A stretch of 64,000 nt of DNA from J029 sp964482495. Lineage in GTDB: Bacteria > Planctomycetota > UBA1135. Made by a program: the position numbers and the translations under genes. The notes under the pieces are model-generated. The model was not told the DNA's origin. It ran no database searches and saw only the letters and a program-made list of their open reading frames with translations. Below are positions 56,883-64,000 of this stretch, one piece after another. The first letter of the stretch is position 1, and each line of letters opens with the position of its first letter. Where the stretch lies: assembly GCA_964482495.1 (NCBI GenBank), contig CAYZXS010000014.1, positions 1 to 64,000 of the forward strand, read 5' to 3'.

Positions 56883-59210
56883 TTACTGGACCACGCCAGC
56901 GATGACCGCCGGCGGGTCGGTCACGACCGGCTTCTCGACGGTCGCGGGGTTGGTGAAGTCCGAGCCGTCCGGCAGCTCCAGGCTGGAGGCCCCGTCCAGG
57001 GTCAGGCTGGTGCTGCCCGAGCTGTCCTCGGCCAGGTGCAGCTCGGTCTCGGTGGCCTTGATCACGTACTCGGTGCCGCTCGGGCCCATCGCCACGCCGT
57101 CCGCGATCGAGAACTCAGGCTGCCAGAAGTCCGGCTCGCCGTCGCCGTTCAGGTCGATGCCGTCGTGCGGGATGCCCCACAGGTCACCGTTGCCGTTGTA
57201 CTCCAGCTGGACGGTGCGGCCGTCGTGGGTGCTGAGGCCGTTGGCGTCGTTGTCGGTGCTGTGGGTGTAGGTGAAGACCAGCGGCGGGTCGAAGCTCACG
57301 GTCTCGCCGAGCGAGTCGGTCAGCGACACGGTCTTGTTCCAGTCGTTGTGACCGGTCTCGTAGACGTAGAAGACGTCCGCGTTCCAGGCGTCCCAGGGGT
57401 TCGAGATGCCGCCGTAGGTGTTGGGGTGGTTCGGCAGCAGCGGGCCGGTGCGCATGCCCCACATGTAGGGACCGGTGCTGGGCTCCTGTCCGCTCGCGAG
57501 ACCGACCTGGGCCAGGCCGGAGCCCGGGTCGTAGTAGAGCGCGAGGTCCGACTTCTGGAACTCGAAGGTGTGCGGCGAGGAGACGCTGCCTTCCGTGAGG
57601 TAGACGTCGCCGGCCTCCGCCTCGGCGCCAGTGATGCCGGTGCGCAGGCACTCGATCATGCCGTAGAGGGTGGCCTCGGTGACGCTGGAGGGGAACAGGT
57701 CGGCGTTGTCGCCGTCGACGAAGACCTCCTTCCAGTAGGTCAGGGTGGTGTCGCCGTAGACGTAGTTGATCGAGCCGCCGAGGCTGTCCGACCAGAGGTG
57801 GAGCCAGTCACCCGGCGAGAGGCTGATCACCTCGGGGGTCTCGAGAGCGACCCACTCGTTCTCGTCCCAATCCCAGACGTCGGTCTTGGTGAAGGTGCCG
57901 CCGGAGTGCTCGTAGACGACCTTGAACTCGGAGTGGGTGTAGGTCTGCTGATCGAACTCCCAGTAGCGGAACTCGTCGCCGTCGACCTCGGACAGGGCCA
58001 GGGTGTTCTTGGTGTTCTGGATCAGCCGGCCGGGGGCCTTGACCACGGTGTAGGCCGCCGGGTCGCCCTGCTGCGGGCCGAACTGCTCGCGGTAGACGGT
58101 GTCGCCGTTGTTCACGGTGACGCCCGGCTCCAGCCACATGCCCCAGTACCCGACCCAGCCGAAGTCGCCGCCGGAGGTGCGGATGCCGAAGCCCGAGTTG
58201 CGCTCGACGTTGTTGCCGATGTTGGAACCCTCGGCGTCGTAGAGGTTGTAGCGCCAGGTGCTGCGCTCGAACTGGTCGCGGTGGAACAGCTCGGTGTCCC
58301 CGCCGACGGTCTGGCGCAGGAAGTGGGTGGTGTTGAAGGCGATCAGGTACTCCTCGCTGAGGATGCCGCTGTCGCCGCCGGGGCCGAAGTTCTCGCGGAA
58401 GCGGTTGCGGACCCGCGCCACGCCGCTGAGCTGGTCGGCGGCCATGTCGACGCGGACCATGACCTCGTCGGAGAATTCGCCCGGGTCGTGCGGCAGGCTC
58501 AGGCCCTTGCCGGCCTCCTCGAAGAAGCTGAAGCCGATCCGGCCGGCGCCGGCGGACTCCGTCTTGAGCACGCCCTTGAAGAAGAGCGGGCCAGAGAAGG
58601 TCTCCTTCATGGCGAAGTTGAGCACGAACTTGCCGAAGGGGTTGGTGTCGCTCGGCTCCTCGACGATGCGGCCGTGGCCGTAGATCATGCCGTTGAAGAA
58701 CTCTTCCTCCTCGGGGACCCACATGCGCACGAACATCGGCGAGTCGTTGTCCTCGCGGGTGCTGCGCACCGTCCACTCCTCGAACTCCTGGGTCGTGCCG
58801 GAGGACTGGCCGGAGGAGGAACCGCCCGACTCGCCGCCCTTCTCGGCCAAGGAGGCGTCGATCAGGGCGCGGTAGGCTCCCTCGTTGACCATCTCGTCAG
58901 CGGCGGTCTGCCCGGTCATGTCGAGGATCTCGTTGATCAGCTCGAGCGGCTCGATCGACCGGTCCCAGACGTGCTCGAAGGACTCGTCCGTAAAGTACTC
59001 GCAGTCAGCGGGGAAGCTGCCCGTGCCCGCGCCGGGGGCGATCGTTGAGCCGCCGCCCGAGGAGCCGGTGGCGGTCACCACCGACATGCTGTCGGGGAGG
59101 CTGAGGCCGCTGACGGAGCCGCCGCTGCTAGAAGAACTGCCGCCGCCGCCGCAAGAGGCGATGAGGAGGGCGGCAAGCCCGGGGAGAGAAAATGTCAGTT
59201 TCAGTCGCAT
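56883..59210 (-). CDS. Lipoprotein of unknown function
   Basis: The 775-residue product has a lipoprotein signal ending LLIASC with Cys near residue 20, followed by a Gly/Ser-rich linker. The mature protein is acidic, rich in Trp/Tyr/Asp and beta-strand-like (GFGIRTSGGDFGWVGYWG, NDANGLSTHDGRTVQLEYN). It has an EF-hand-like dockerin-type phrase DLNGDGEPDFWQ that may bind calcium. No enzyme family was recognised. An outer-membrane surface lipoprotein is the likely location. Confidence 0.7.
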   Translation of the reverse strand: MRLKLTFSLPGLAALLIASCGGGGSSSSSGGSVSGLSLPDSMSVVTATGSSGGGSTIAPGAGTGSFPADCEYFTDESFEHVWDRSIEPLELINEILDMTGQTAADEMVNEGAYRALIDASLAEKGGESGGSSSGQSSGTTQEFEEWTVRSTREDNDSPMFVRMWVPEEEEFFNGMIYGHGRIVEEPSDTNPFGKFVLNFAMKETFSGPLFFKGVLKTESAGAGRIGFSFFEEAGKGLSLPHDPGEFSDEVMVRVDMAADQLSGVARVRNRFRENFGPGGDSGILSEEYLIAFNTTHFLRQTVGGDTELFHRDQFERSTWRYNLYDAEGSNIGNNVERNSGFGIRTSGGDFGWVGYWGMWLEPGVTVNNGDTVYREQFGPQQGDPAAYTVVKAPGRLIQNTKNTLALSEVDGDEFRYWEFDQQTYTHSEFKVVYEHSGGTFTKTDVWDWDENEWVALETPEVISLSPGDWLHLWSDSLGGSINYVYGDTTLTYWKEVFVDGDNADLFPSSVTEATLYGMIECLRTGITGAEAEAGDVYLTEGSVSSPHTFEFQKSDLALYYDPGSGLAQVGLASGQEPSTGPYMWGMRTGPLLPNHPNTYGGISNPWDAWNADVFYVYETGHNDWNKTVSLTDSLGETVSFDPPLVFTYTHSTDNDANGLSTHDGRTVQLEYNGNGDLWGIPHDGIDLNGDGEPDFWQPEFSIADGVAMGPSGTEYVIKATETELHLAEDSSGSTSLTLDGASSLELPDGSDFTNPATVEKPVVTDPPAVIAGVVQ

Positions 59211-59344
59211 GATGAGCCTCCCGGTAGCGGGAGTCGGATGGCCCGTCGCGCTCGTTGGCGGTCCGTGGCCCAGAGGTGAATCGCGCCTCTATCGACCCTT
59301 GCCGGCCCGCCCTAAAACAAAAATCCTAACTTTCGAAAACCCTA

Positions 59345-59368
59345 GCTAGTCCTTTATGAATAAAGACT
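59345..59368 (-). terminator. Weak AT-rich hairpin after the diguanylate cyclase gene
   Basis: AGTC-CTTTAT and ATAAAG-ACT can pair with one bulge, overlapping the stop codon. The minus strand continues into GGGTTTTCG. The surrounding 59310-59366 is unusually AT-rich for this window and may also hold the promoter of the lipoprotein gene. Confidence 0.35.
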
Positions 59369-60884
59369 AAAGACCGCTTTTCAGGAGATTGGACCGGCTC
59401 CTCCCGGCCCGCTTGGCGCGGTACAAGGCCTCGTCCGCTCGCTGCAGGAGCTCGCTGAAGCGGCGCAGCTCGCCGGGCGGCGCGCTGGCCAGTCCGACCG
59501 ACACGCCGGGCGCCGGGTGCACCGTCGGCGCCATCTTCCGCAGCACCTCCTCCCCCTCGGCCCGGGTCCGCTCGACCAGGGAGAGGCCGCCGGCGCCGTC
59601 GGTGTGGGGCATCAAGATCACGAACTCATCGCCGCCCAGCCGGGCCACGACGTCGGACTCCCGCGCCGAGGAGGACAGCACCGAGGCGAAGGAGGACAGG
59701 ACCCGGTCGCCGAAGGGGTGGCCGAGCTGGTCATTGAGCTCCTTGAAGTGGTCGAGGTCGAGCACGGCAAGGGCCAGCGGGATGCCGTAGCGCTGGGCCC
59801 GGCGGAACTCCACCTGGGCGAAGCGGTCGAAGGCGCGCCGGTTGAGCACTCCGGTCAAGGGGTCGCGCAACGACACCTCCTCCATCCGGCGCCAGGCCGC
59901 GGCGGCCGAGTCCTGGCGCAGCCGCCGCCGCACGGCCTCGCGGATGGCTTGGCCGAGCGCCTCCCCGCCTTGCTCGGCGAGGTCGAAGACGGGCACCTCG
60001 AGGTGCTCGGCGCGCAGCCGGTCGGCGAGGCCCGGGTCCGGGTCGAGGCCCTGCCCGACCAGGACCACGTCGGTCTCGCCGCGGCCGATGGCCACCGAGG
60101 CGTCCACCGGATCGGCGACCACGCGCAGGATGCAGCGCACACCGGCCGCGTGCAGCTCGTCCAGCAGCCGCGCCGACTGCCAGGGCTGGGCCCCGGTCAG
60201 CAGGGCCCGGACCAGGACCTCCTGCTCCTCCGGCGGCGGGGCGGCCTGATCCGCTCCGACCTTGACGTTGCGGAACATCTCGGTGAGCCGCCGGGCGCCT
60301 CGCCGGGCGCCGCGAAGGCCGGCGCTCAGGTTCCCGGGCAGGTGGACCAGGTCGGTCTCGGTGAGCCCGGCGAGCCAGCGCAGCGAATGCACCGGCGCCT
60401 CGAGCTCGCTGACCGTGGAGCCGAGCAGGTCCAGCAGCAGGTTGGTGCGCTGGCGGTCGGCCTCCGCCCCGACCTCCTCGAGGTCGGCGGTGAGGTCCAG
60501 GAATTGAACCACCAGGAAGGGCGGACCCCAAGGGCCGCCGGCCATCGGCGAGACGCGCATGCGGATGGTGCGCTCGCCGCCTCCGGCCTGGTGGAAGCGG
60601 CGCTTGCCGGTCCAGGTCCGGCCGGCGCGGAGCTCGTCCCAGAGGCCGTCGATCAAGCCCAGGTCCTCGCTGCGGTAGGTCAGGACCTGGCTCAGGGTCT
60701 GCGGCTCGGGCAGGCTGTGCAGCCGGGCCCATCCGCGGAAGGCGGCGTTGGTGCTCCGGATCTTGCCGTCCCACTCGGCGAGGAAGGCGGGGTCCACCCA
60801 CGCCTGGAGCAAGCGCTCGACGACGTCAGAGGCGGCGGCAGGATCAGGCTCCTGCGGGCACGAGGGGTGCGAAAGGATAGACAT
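59367..60884 (-). CDS. Soluble diguanylate cyclase with PAS domain
   Basis: The 505-residue product has an N-terminal PAS-like domain (about 25-135), a helical segment, and a degenerate receiver-like region (about 215-315). The C-terminal GGDEF domain has SLRDPLTGVLNRRAFDRF and ARLGGDEFVILMPHT. The GGDEF site is intact, so it should make cyclic di-GMP from GTP. No inhibitory RxxD is obvious. No membrane span was seen. The signal is unknown. Confidence 0.9.
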   Translation of the reverse strand: MSILSHPSCPQEPDPAAASDVVERLLQAWVDPAFLAEWDGKIRSTNAAFRGWARLHSLPEPQTLSQVLTYRSEDLGLIDGLWDELRAGRTWTGKRRFHQAGGGERTIRMRVSPMAGGPWGPPFLVVQFLDLTADLEEVGAEADRQRTNLLLDLLGSTVSELEAPVHSLRWLAGLTETDLVHLPGNLSAGLRGARRGARRLTEMFRNVKVGADQAAPPPEEQEVLVRALLTGAQPWQSARLLDELHAAGVRCILRVVADPVDASVAIGRGETDVVLVGQGLDPDPGLADRLRAEHLEVPVFDLAEQGGEALGQAIREAVRRRLRQDSAAAAWRRMEEVSLRDPLTGVLNRRAFDRFAQVEFRRAQRYGIPLALAVLDLDHFKELNDQLGHPFGDRVLSSFASVLSSSARESDVVARLGGDEFVILMPHTDGAGGLSLVERTRAEGEEVLRKMAPTVHPAPGVSVGLASAPPGELRRFSELLQRADEALYRAKRAGRSRSNLLKSGL

Positions 60885-60974
60885 GGTGCCGGGCTGGGCG
60901 AGGGGGTCGGCGGTCGAAGACCAGCGGGCGGGCTTCTACCCCCGAGGCCGCGGTCGGTTACGAAAGGAGTCGGC

Positions 60975-61532
60975 TCAGTGGTCGAAGCGCAGGCCCTTCA
61001 CCAAGGGCTCGTAAGTCATGAAGTCGGCGTGGTGCACCACGTACGCTTCGGCGGTGCGCTTGATCATGTTTCCTTCGCCGGCGTGCGCGGCGATGACGTG
61101 GCATACCGGGTCGGGGACCCCGCACTCCTGCGCCAGACCGACGCCGGTGAAGGGGTGGCGCAGGTACTGCCCGCGCCGGGACTGCACGCACTTGCCGTCG
61201 ACCTTCTCGTACTCGAGCAGCTTGCCGACGTCCGCCAGGATCGCGCCCGCGATGAGGGTGTCGCGGTCGATCGGCATCGCCTTGCCCATGAACTCCTCGA
61301 TCTTCACGGCCGAGGCCAGGGCCAGGTGAACGACGAGGCGCTTGTGGGCCAGGAAGGTCACGGTGCAGTCCGGGACGTGCAGCGTGAACGGGATCTCGAG
61401 CAGGTCCTGGGGCTCCAACGGGCTGCGCTCGAAGGCCAGCAGCCAGGTGTTGATCACCTGCTCCCGGAGCTCCGCAGCCTCGATCCACTCGATCTCGGGC
61501 CAGACTTCCAGGACGCGTTCGCGGCTCCTCAT
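60975..61532 (-). CDS. HD-domain-like protein with an altered HD motif
   Basis: The 185-residue product resembles small HD phosphohydrolases: a first His in LVVHLALASAV, then GAILADVGKLLEYE where LLHDIGK is expected, then LRHPFTGVGLA, HVIAAHAGEG and VVHHADFM. The central His-Asp pair is Ala-Asp, so the canonical metal site is changed. It may be catalytically altered or a distinct subfamily. The ATG at 61532 is preferred; the upstream frame is a shadow of the aminopeptidase. Confidence 0.65.
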   Translation of the reverse strand: MRSRERVLEVWPEIEWIEAAELREQVINTWLLAFERSPLEPQDLLEIPFTLHVPDCTVTFLAHKRLVVHLALASAVKIEEFMGKAMPIDRDTLIAGAILADVGKLLEYEKVDGKCVQSRRGQYLRHPFTGVGLAQECGVPDPVCHVIAAHAGEGNMIKRTAEAYVVHHADFMTYEPLVKGLRFDH

Positions 61533-61558
61533 CGCGCGGGATTCTAGCAGCGCCGGTC

Positions 61559-63178
61559 TCAGACCTTGCGATAGAGCAGCTCGACTTCCGGGTCGACCAC
61601 CGGCGAGCGGTAATCGCCTCCGAGCTCGAGGTGGCTGCGCTCGGCCTCGATCCGGAAGCGCTCGGAGCGCTGCTTGCCGGCGGCGTCGGTCCAGCGCAGC
61701 CGCAGCCAGAAGCGATACAAGCCTTGGCTCTGGACCTGGCGCACCTCGAGGCCGGTCTCGCCCCAGATCAGCTCGAGCTCCGGGCACCCGGGCCGGTCCA
61801 GCCACTGCTCGAAGAAGCCGTCTAGCTCGGCGCCGCTCGAGGCCTCCAGGCTCGCCACCAGGTCGGCGGTGCTCAGGGCCTCGCCGACGTGCTCGCGGTA
61901 ATAGCCGGCGATGCCGCCGAAGAAGGCCTCGTCGCCGAGCTCGCCGCGCAGCATGTGCAGGACCCAGGCGCCCTTCTGATAGGTGTTGATCGAAGAGCTG
62001 CCGAAGAAGTCGTCGGGCTTGCCGAAGTCCATCCAGCGGATCGGCCGGCGGCGGCCGGAGCTGGAGCGCAGCCAGGCGCGCCGGATGCCGTCCATCTCGC
62101 GCGCCATCGGCGGGCCGCCGCCGTGGGCGGCGTGCAGCCAGGGGCCGAAGTAGCTGGCGAAGCCCTCAGACAGCCAGGAGTCCCACCACTCGGCGTAGCC
62201 GACGCCGTCGCCGAACCACATGTGGGCGAACTCGTGGGCCAGGGTGCCGACGCCGGCACCGCGCGAGTCGAAGAGCGACTCCATGATCCAGGTGTTGCCG
62301 GCGTTCTCCATGCCCCCCCACCGCGTCGGCACCTGGACCACGCAGTACTTGGAGTAAGGGTAGGGTCCGAAGACCTGCTCCATCTGCGCCATCCAGGCGG
62401 CGTGGTGCTTGAGGCCGCGGCGGGCGCGGGTGCGGTCCTTGCTCCAGACGTAGTGCGGCACCAGGCGGGCGTCGCCTCCTTCCTCGAGCCGGGCGTAGGG
62501 GCCGATCGAGAAGGCCAGCTGGTAGGTGGGCAGGTCCGAGGCGGTCCGGCCGCCGCTCAGCACCCAGCCGTCGCCGGCGCCCGGGGCAGGACAGGGGCAG
62601 CCGGCCGGCGGCGGCGCGGCGGCCTCGCCCCAGTCGCCGCTGCCGATGCTGGTCGTGCCCGCGGGGTGCTCGAGCAGGACCTCGAAGGCGGCGCGGTCCG
62701 AGGGGTGGTCCTCGCAGGGCAGCCAGCCGCGGGCGCGGGCGCTGAAGTGGTCGGTGTAGACCACGGCGCCGCCGTACCGGTTGTCGACCCGGTAGAGGCC
62801 GTCCGGCGGCGTCCCGGAGAAGGCGGCGTGCAGCCCGAACTCCTCGCCCGCGGCGACGGTGCGGCCGAGCGCGACCACGACGCCGGCCGGGTCGCGTTCG
62901 AAGGCCAGCGCCGCGCCGGCCTCGTCGTGGAAGGAGAGCGCCCAAGCCCCGGAGTCGACGGCGTGGAAGCGGACCGAGGTCAGCGCCTCGACCGCCGCGA
63001 TGCGGTAACGGCAGGAGCCGCTCAGGTCCCCCCCGTTCGGGTCGGCCTTGAGATAGACCTCGTAGGAGAGCAGGTCCTGCTCCGGGAAGCCGGAGTGGAG
63101 GGCGGCGGCCGGCGCGGGCGCCGGGACCGGCGCCTGGGCGGGCAGGGCGGCGAGGATCAGGAGCAGGCTAGCCGTCAT
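61559..63178 (-). CDS. Exported M1-family aminopeptidase
   Basis: The 539-residue product has a signal peptide (TASLLLILAALPAQAPVPA) and a beta-rich N-terminal domain. The gluzincin core has the exopeptidase motif TRWGGMENAGNTW, zinc motif AHEFAHMWFGD (HEFAH at 315-319) and third ligand in WLSEGFASYF. It lacks the large C-terminal helical domain of PepN, so it is a short M1 form. It would release N-terminal residues from peptides outside the cytoplasm. Its first codons overlap the 3' end of the sulfatase-like gene by 11 bases. Confidence 0.92.
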   Translation of the reverse strand: MTASLLLILAALPAQAPVPAPAPAAALHSGFPEQDLLSYEVYLKADPNGGDLSGSCRYRIAAVEALTSVRFHAVDSGAWALSFHDEAGAALAFERDPAGVVVALGRTVAAGEEFGLHAAFSGTPPDGLYRVDNRYGGAVVYTDHFSARARGWLPCEDHPSDRAAFEVLLEHPAGTTSIGSGDWGEAAAPPPAGCPCPAPGAGDGWVLSGGRTASDLPTYQLAFSIGPYARLEEGGDARLVPHYVWSKDRTRARRGLKHHAAWMAQMEQVFGPYPYSKYCVVQVPTRWGGMENAGNTWIMESLFDSRGAGVGTLAHEFAHMWFGDGVGYAEWWDSWLSEGFASYFGPWLHAAHGGGPPMAREMDGIRRAWLRSSSGRRRPIRWMDFGKPDDFFGSSSINTYQKGAWVLHMLRGELGDEAFFGGIAGYYREHVGEALSTADLVASLEASSGAELDGFFEQWLDRPGCPELELIWGETGLEVRQVQSQGLYRFWLRLRWTDAAGKQRSERFRIEAERSHLELGGDYRSPVVDPEVELLYRKV

Positions 63179-64000
63179 CGTCGACGTATCCGAGGGCCGC
63201 CAGCTCGGCGCTGTCCTCGGCGCTCATCTCCCGCTCGGAGACGACGGCGCGCGGCAGGCTGGCGGCGGTCTCGTTCAAGAGCTTACGGAGCGGCTCGGCC
63301 TGCGGCGAACCGTCCAGCGCTTGCTCCACCTCGCCGTCGGGGCCGAGGCGGAACAGGCGCGCCGCCGCCGGGTCCCCCACCGGATAGAACAGCTTCCAGC
63401 CCGGCGCCCGGATCCCGAGCAGCCGCTCGTCGTGGAGCTGCTCGCCGCGGCGCACGGTGCGGAGCCGCTCCTGCCAGGCCTCCAAGTAGAAGCCGCCGCC
63501 GAAGGCCGCCCGGGCCGGCAGCGTGCCGCCCGCGGCGGCCGGGAGCAGGTCGACGCCCTGGTGGCCCTCCGGCGCCTCCAGGCCGGCTAGCGCCGCCAGG
63601 GTGGCGGCGACGTCCGCCTGGTAGACCGGTCCCGCGACCCGCCGGCCGCCCTCGCGCCCGCCCGGGAGGTGCAGCAGCGCTGGCACGTGCTGGGTCGCGT
63701 CCATAAGGCTGGAGGTGTGGTTGTTGCGGTAGCCGCCCTCGCCGAAGCACTGGCCGTGGTCGGCCGTGAGCAGCATCGAGGTGCGCGCCAAGCCCGGGTC
63801 CCGGGCTTCGAGCAGCCCGATGAACTCGCCCAGCAGCGCGTCCAGCTCCATGATCTCCGCCCGGTAGAGCAGCAGGTTCTCGCCGCAGGCCTCCGGGTCG
63901 GCGGCGGCGGGCAAGGCGCCGGCGGCGAGCGCGCGGGCCCTGGCCTCGGCGGCCGGCGCCGGCTCGTGCGGGCCGTGGGCGTCGAAGAAGTGCAGCCACA
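63168..64000 (-). CDS. Sulfatase/alkaline-phosphatase-superfamily protein (N-terminus outside window)
   Basis: The C-terminal ~276 residues are visible. They begin with LHFFDAHGPHEPAPA, equivalent to the sulfatase FDPHxPY segment. They continue through LLTADHGQCFGEGGYRNNHT, the metal-binding DHG region, and VPALLHLPGG. The formylglycine site and first metal ligands would lie to the right of the window, so sulfatase and phosphoesterase cannot be told apart. It overlaps the aminopeptidase start by 11 bases and is probably in the same operon. Confidence 0.8.
   Translation of the reverse strand, partial: WLHFFDAHGPHEPAPAAEARARALAAGALPAAADPEACGENLLLYRAEIMELDALLGEFIGLLEARDPGLARTSMLLTADHGQCFGEGGYRNNHTSSLMDATQHVPALLHLPGGREGGRRVAGPVYQADVAATLAALAGLEAPEGHQGVDLLPAAAGGTLPARAAFGGGFYLEAWQERLRTVRRGEQLHDERLLGIRAPGWKLFYPVGDPAAARLFRLGPDGEVEQALDGSPQAEPLRKLLNETAASLPRAVVSEREMSAEDSAELAALGYVDDDG

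Overview
The window is GC-rich, densely coded bacterial chromosome. Secreted HEAT-repeat, LamG-type and GH172-like proteins, Lys/Ala-rich histone-H1-like proteins and a MamK-like actin all appear. Together they suggest a heterotrophic Planctomycetota-like bacterium, but there is no 16S rRNA or other decisive marker, so this is inference. No phage, insertion sequence or CRISPR array was seen.

Layout. 1-0.7 kb: a histone-like gene running off the left edge, and rpmB with a strong terminator. 0.8-6 kb: a glycine-riboswitch-controlled gcvT-gcvH-gcvPA-gcvPB-lipoate ligase operon, i.e. the glycine cleavage system plus an enzyme of the type that lipoylates its H protein. 6-10.3 kb: secreted subtilisin-like protease, thyA-folA, small membrane protein. 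10.3-23 kb: secreted and catabolic proteins (GH2 beta-galactosidase with an inserted LamG-like domain, PHP lipoprotein, MuiA-like protein, large gluzincin-like protein, prenyltransferase-repeat protein). 23-25.4 kb: coiled-coil protein, MamK-like actin and a small tail-anchored protein. 25.8-31 kb: GGDEF-EAL membrane protein and a HEAT protein.

31-33.4 kb holds the most striking locus. A 349-codon reading frame carries two in-frame TGA codons. One lies in a thioredoxin-like UxxC motif and the other at the catalytic position of an MsrA-like domain. Each TGA is followed at the right distance by a hairpin with bacterial SECIS geometry. A conventional caller splits this frame into two meaningless fragments; I read it as one double-selenocysteine thioredoxin/MsrA-like fusion. 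It sits just downstream of tRNA-Gln and is translationally coupled to an exported esterase.

33.4-43.6 kb: cinA-tatC, a membrane coiled-coil protein, coaE-rho-glycosyltransferase, a globin-coupled hybrid histidine kinase with a stand-alone receiver, trxB and an ArfB-like release factor. This is followed by a 153-bp near-perfect giant hairpin and an SDR gene. 44.7-54.5 kb: a carboxypeptidase-regulatory-repeat protein, then a SAM-I (S-box) riboswitch in front of a bifunctional homocysteine methyltransferase/MTHFR gene overlapping metH, and an M32 carboxypeptidase. 54.5-64 kb: GH172-like protein, HTH protein with a histone-like tail, a decayed aconitase-family fragment, an unknown lipoprotein, a diguanylate cyclase, an HD-like protein, an M1 aminopeptidase and a sulfatase cut by the right edge.

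The one-carbon theme is notable: glycine cleavage, thyA/folA, MTHFR and MetH all lie within 52 kb, and two of these units carry recognisable metabolite riboswitches.
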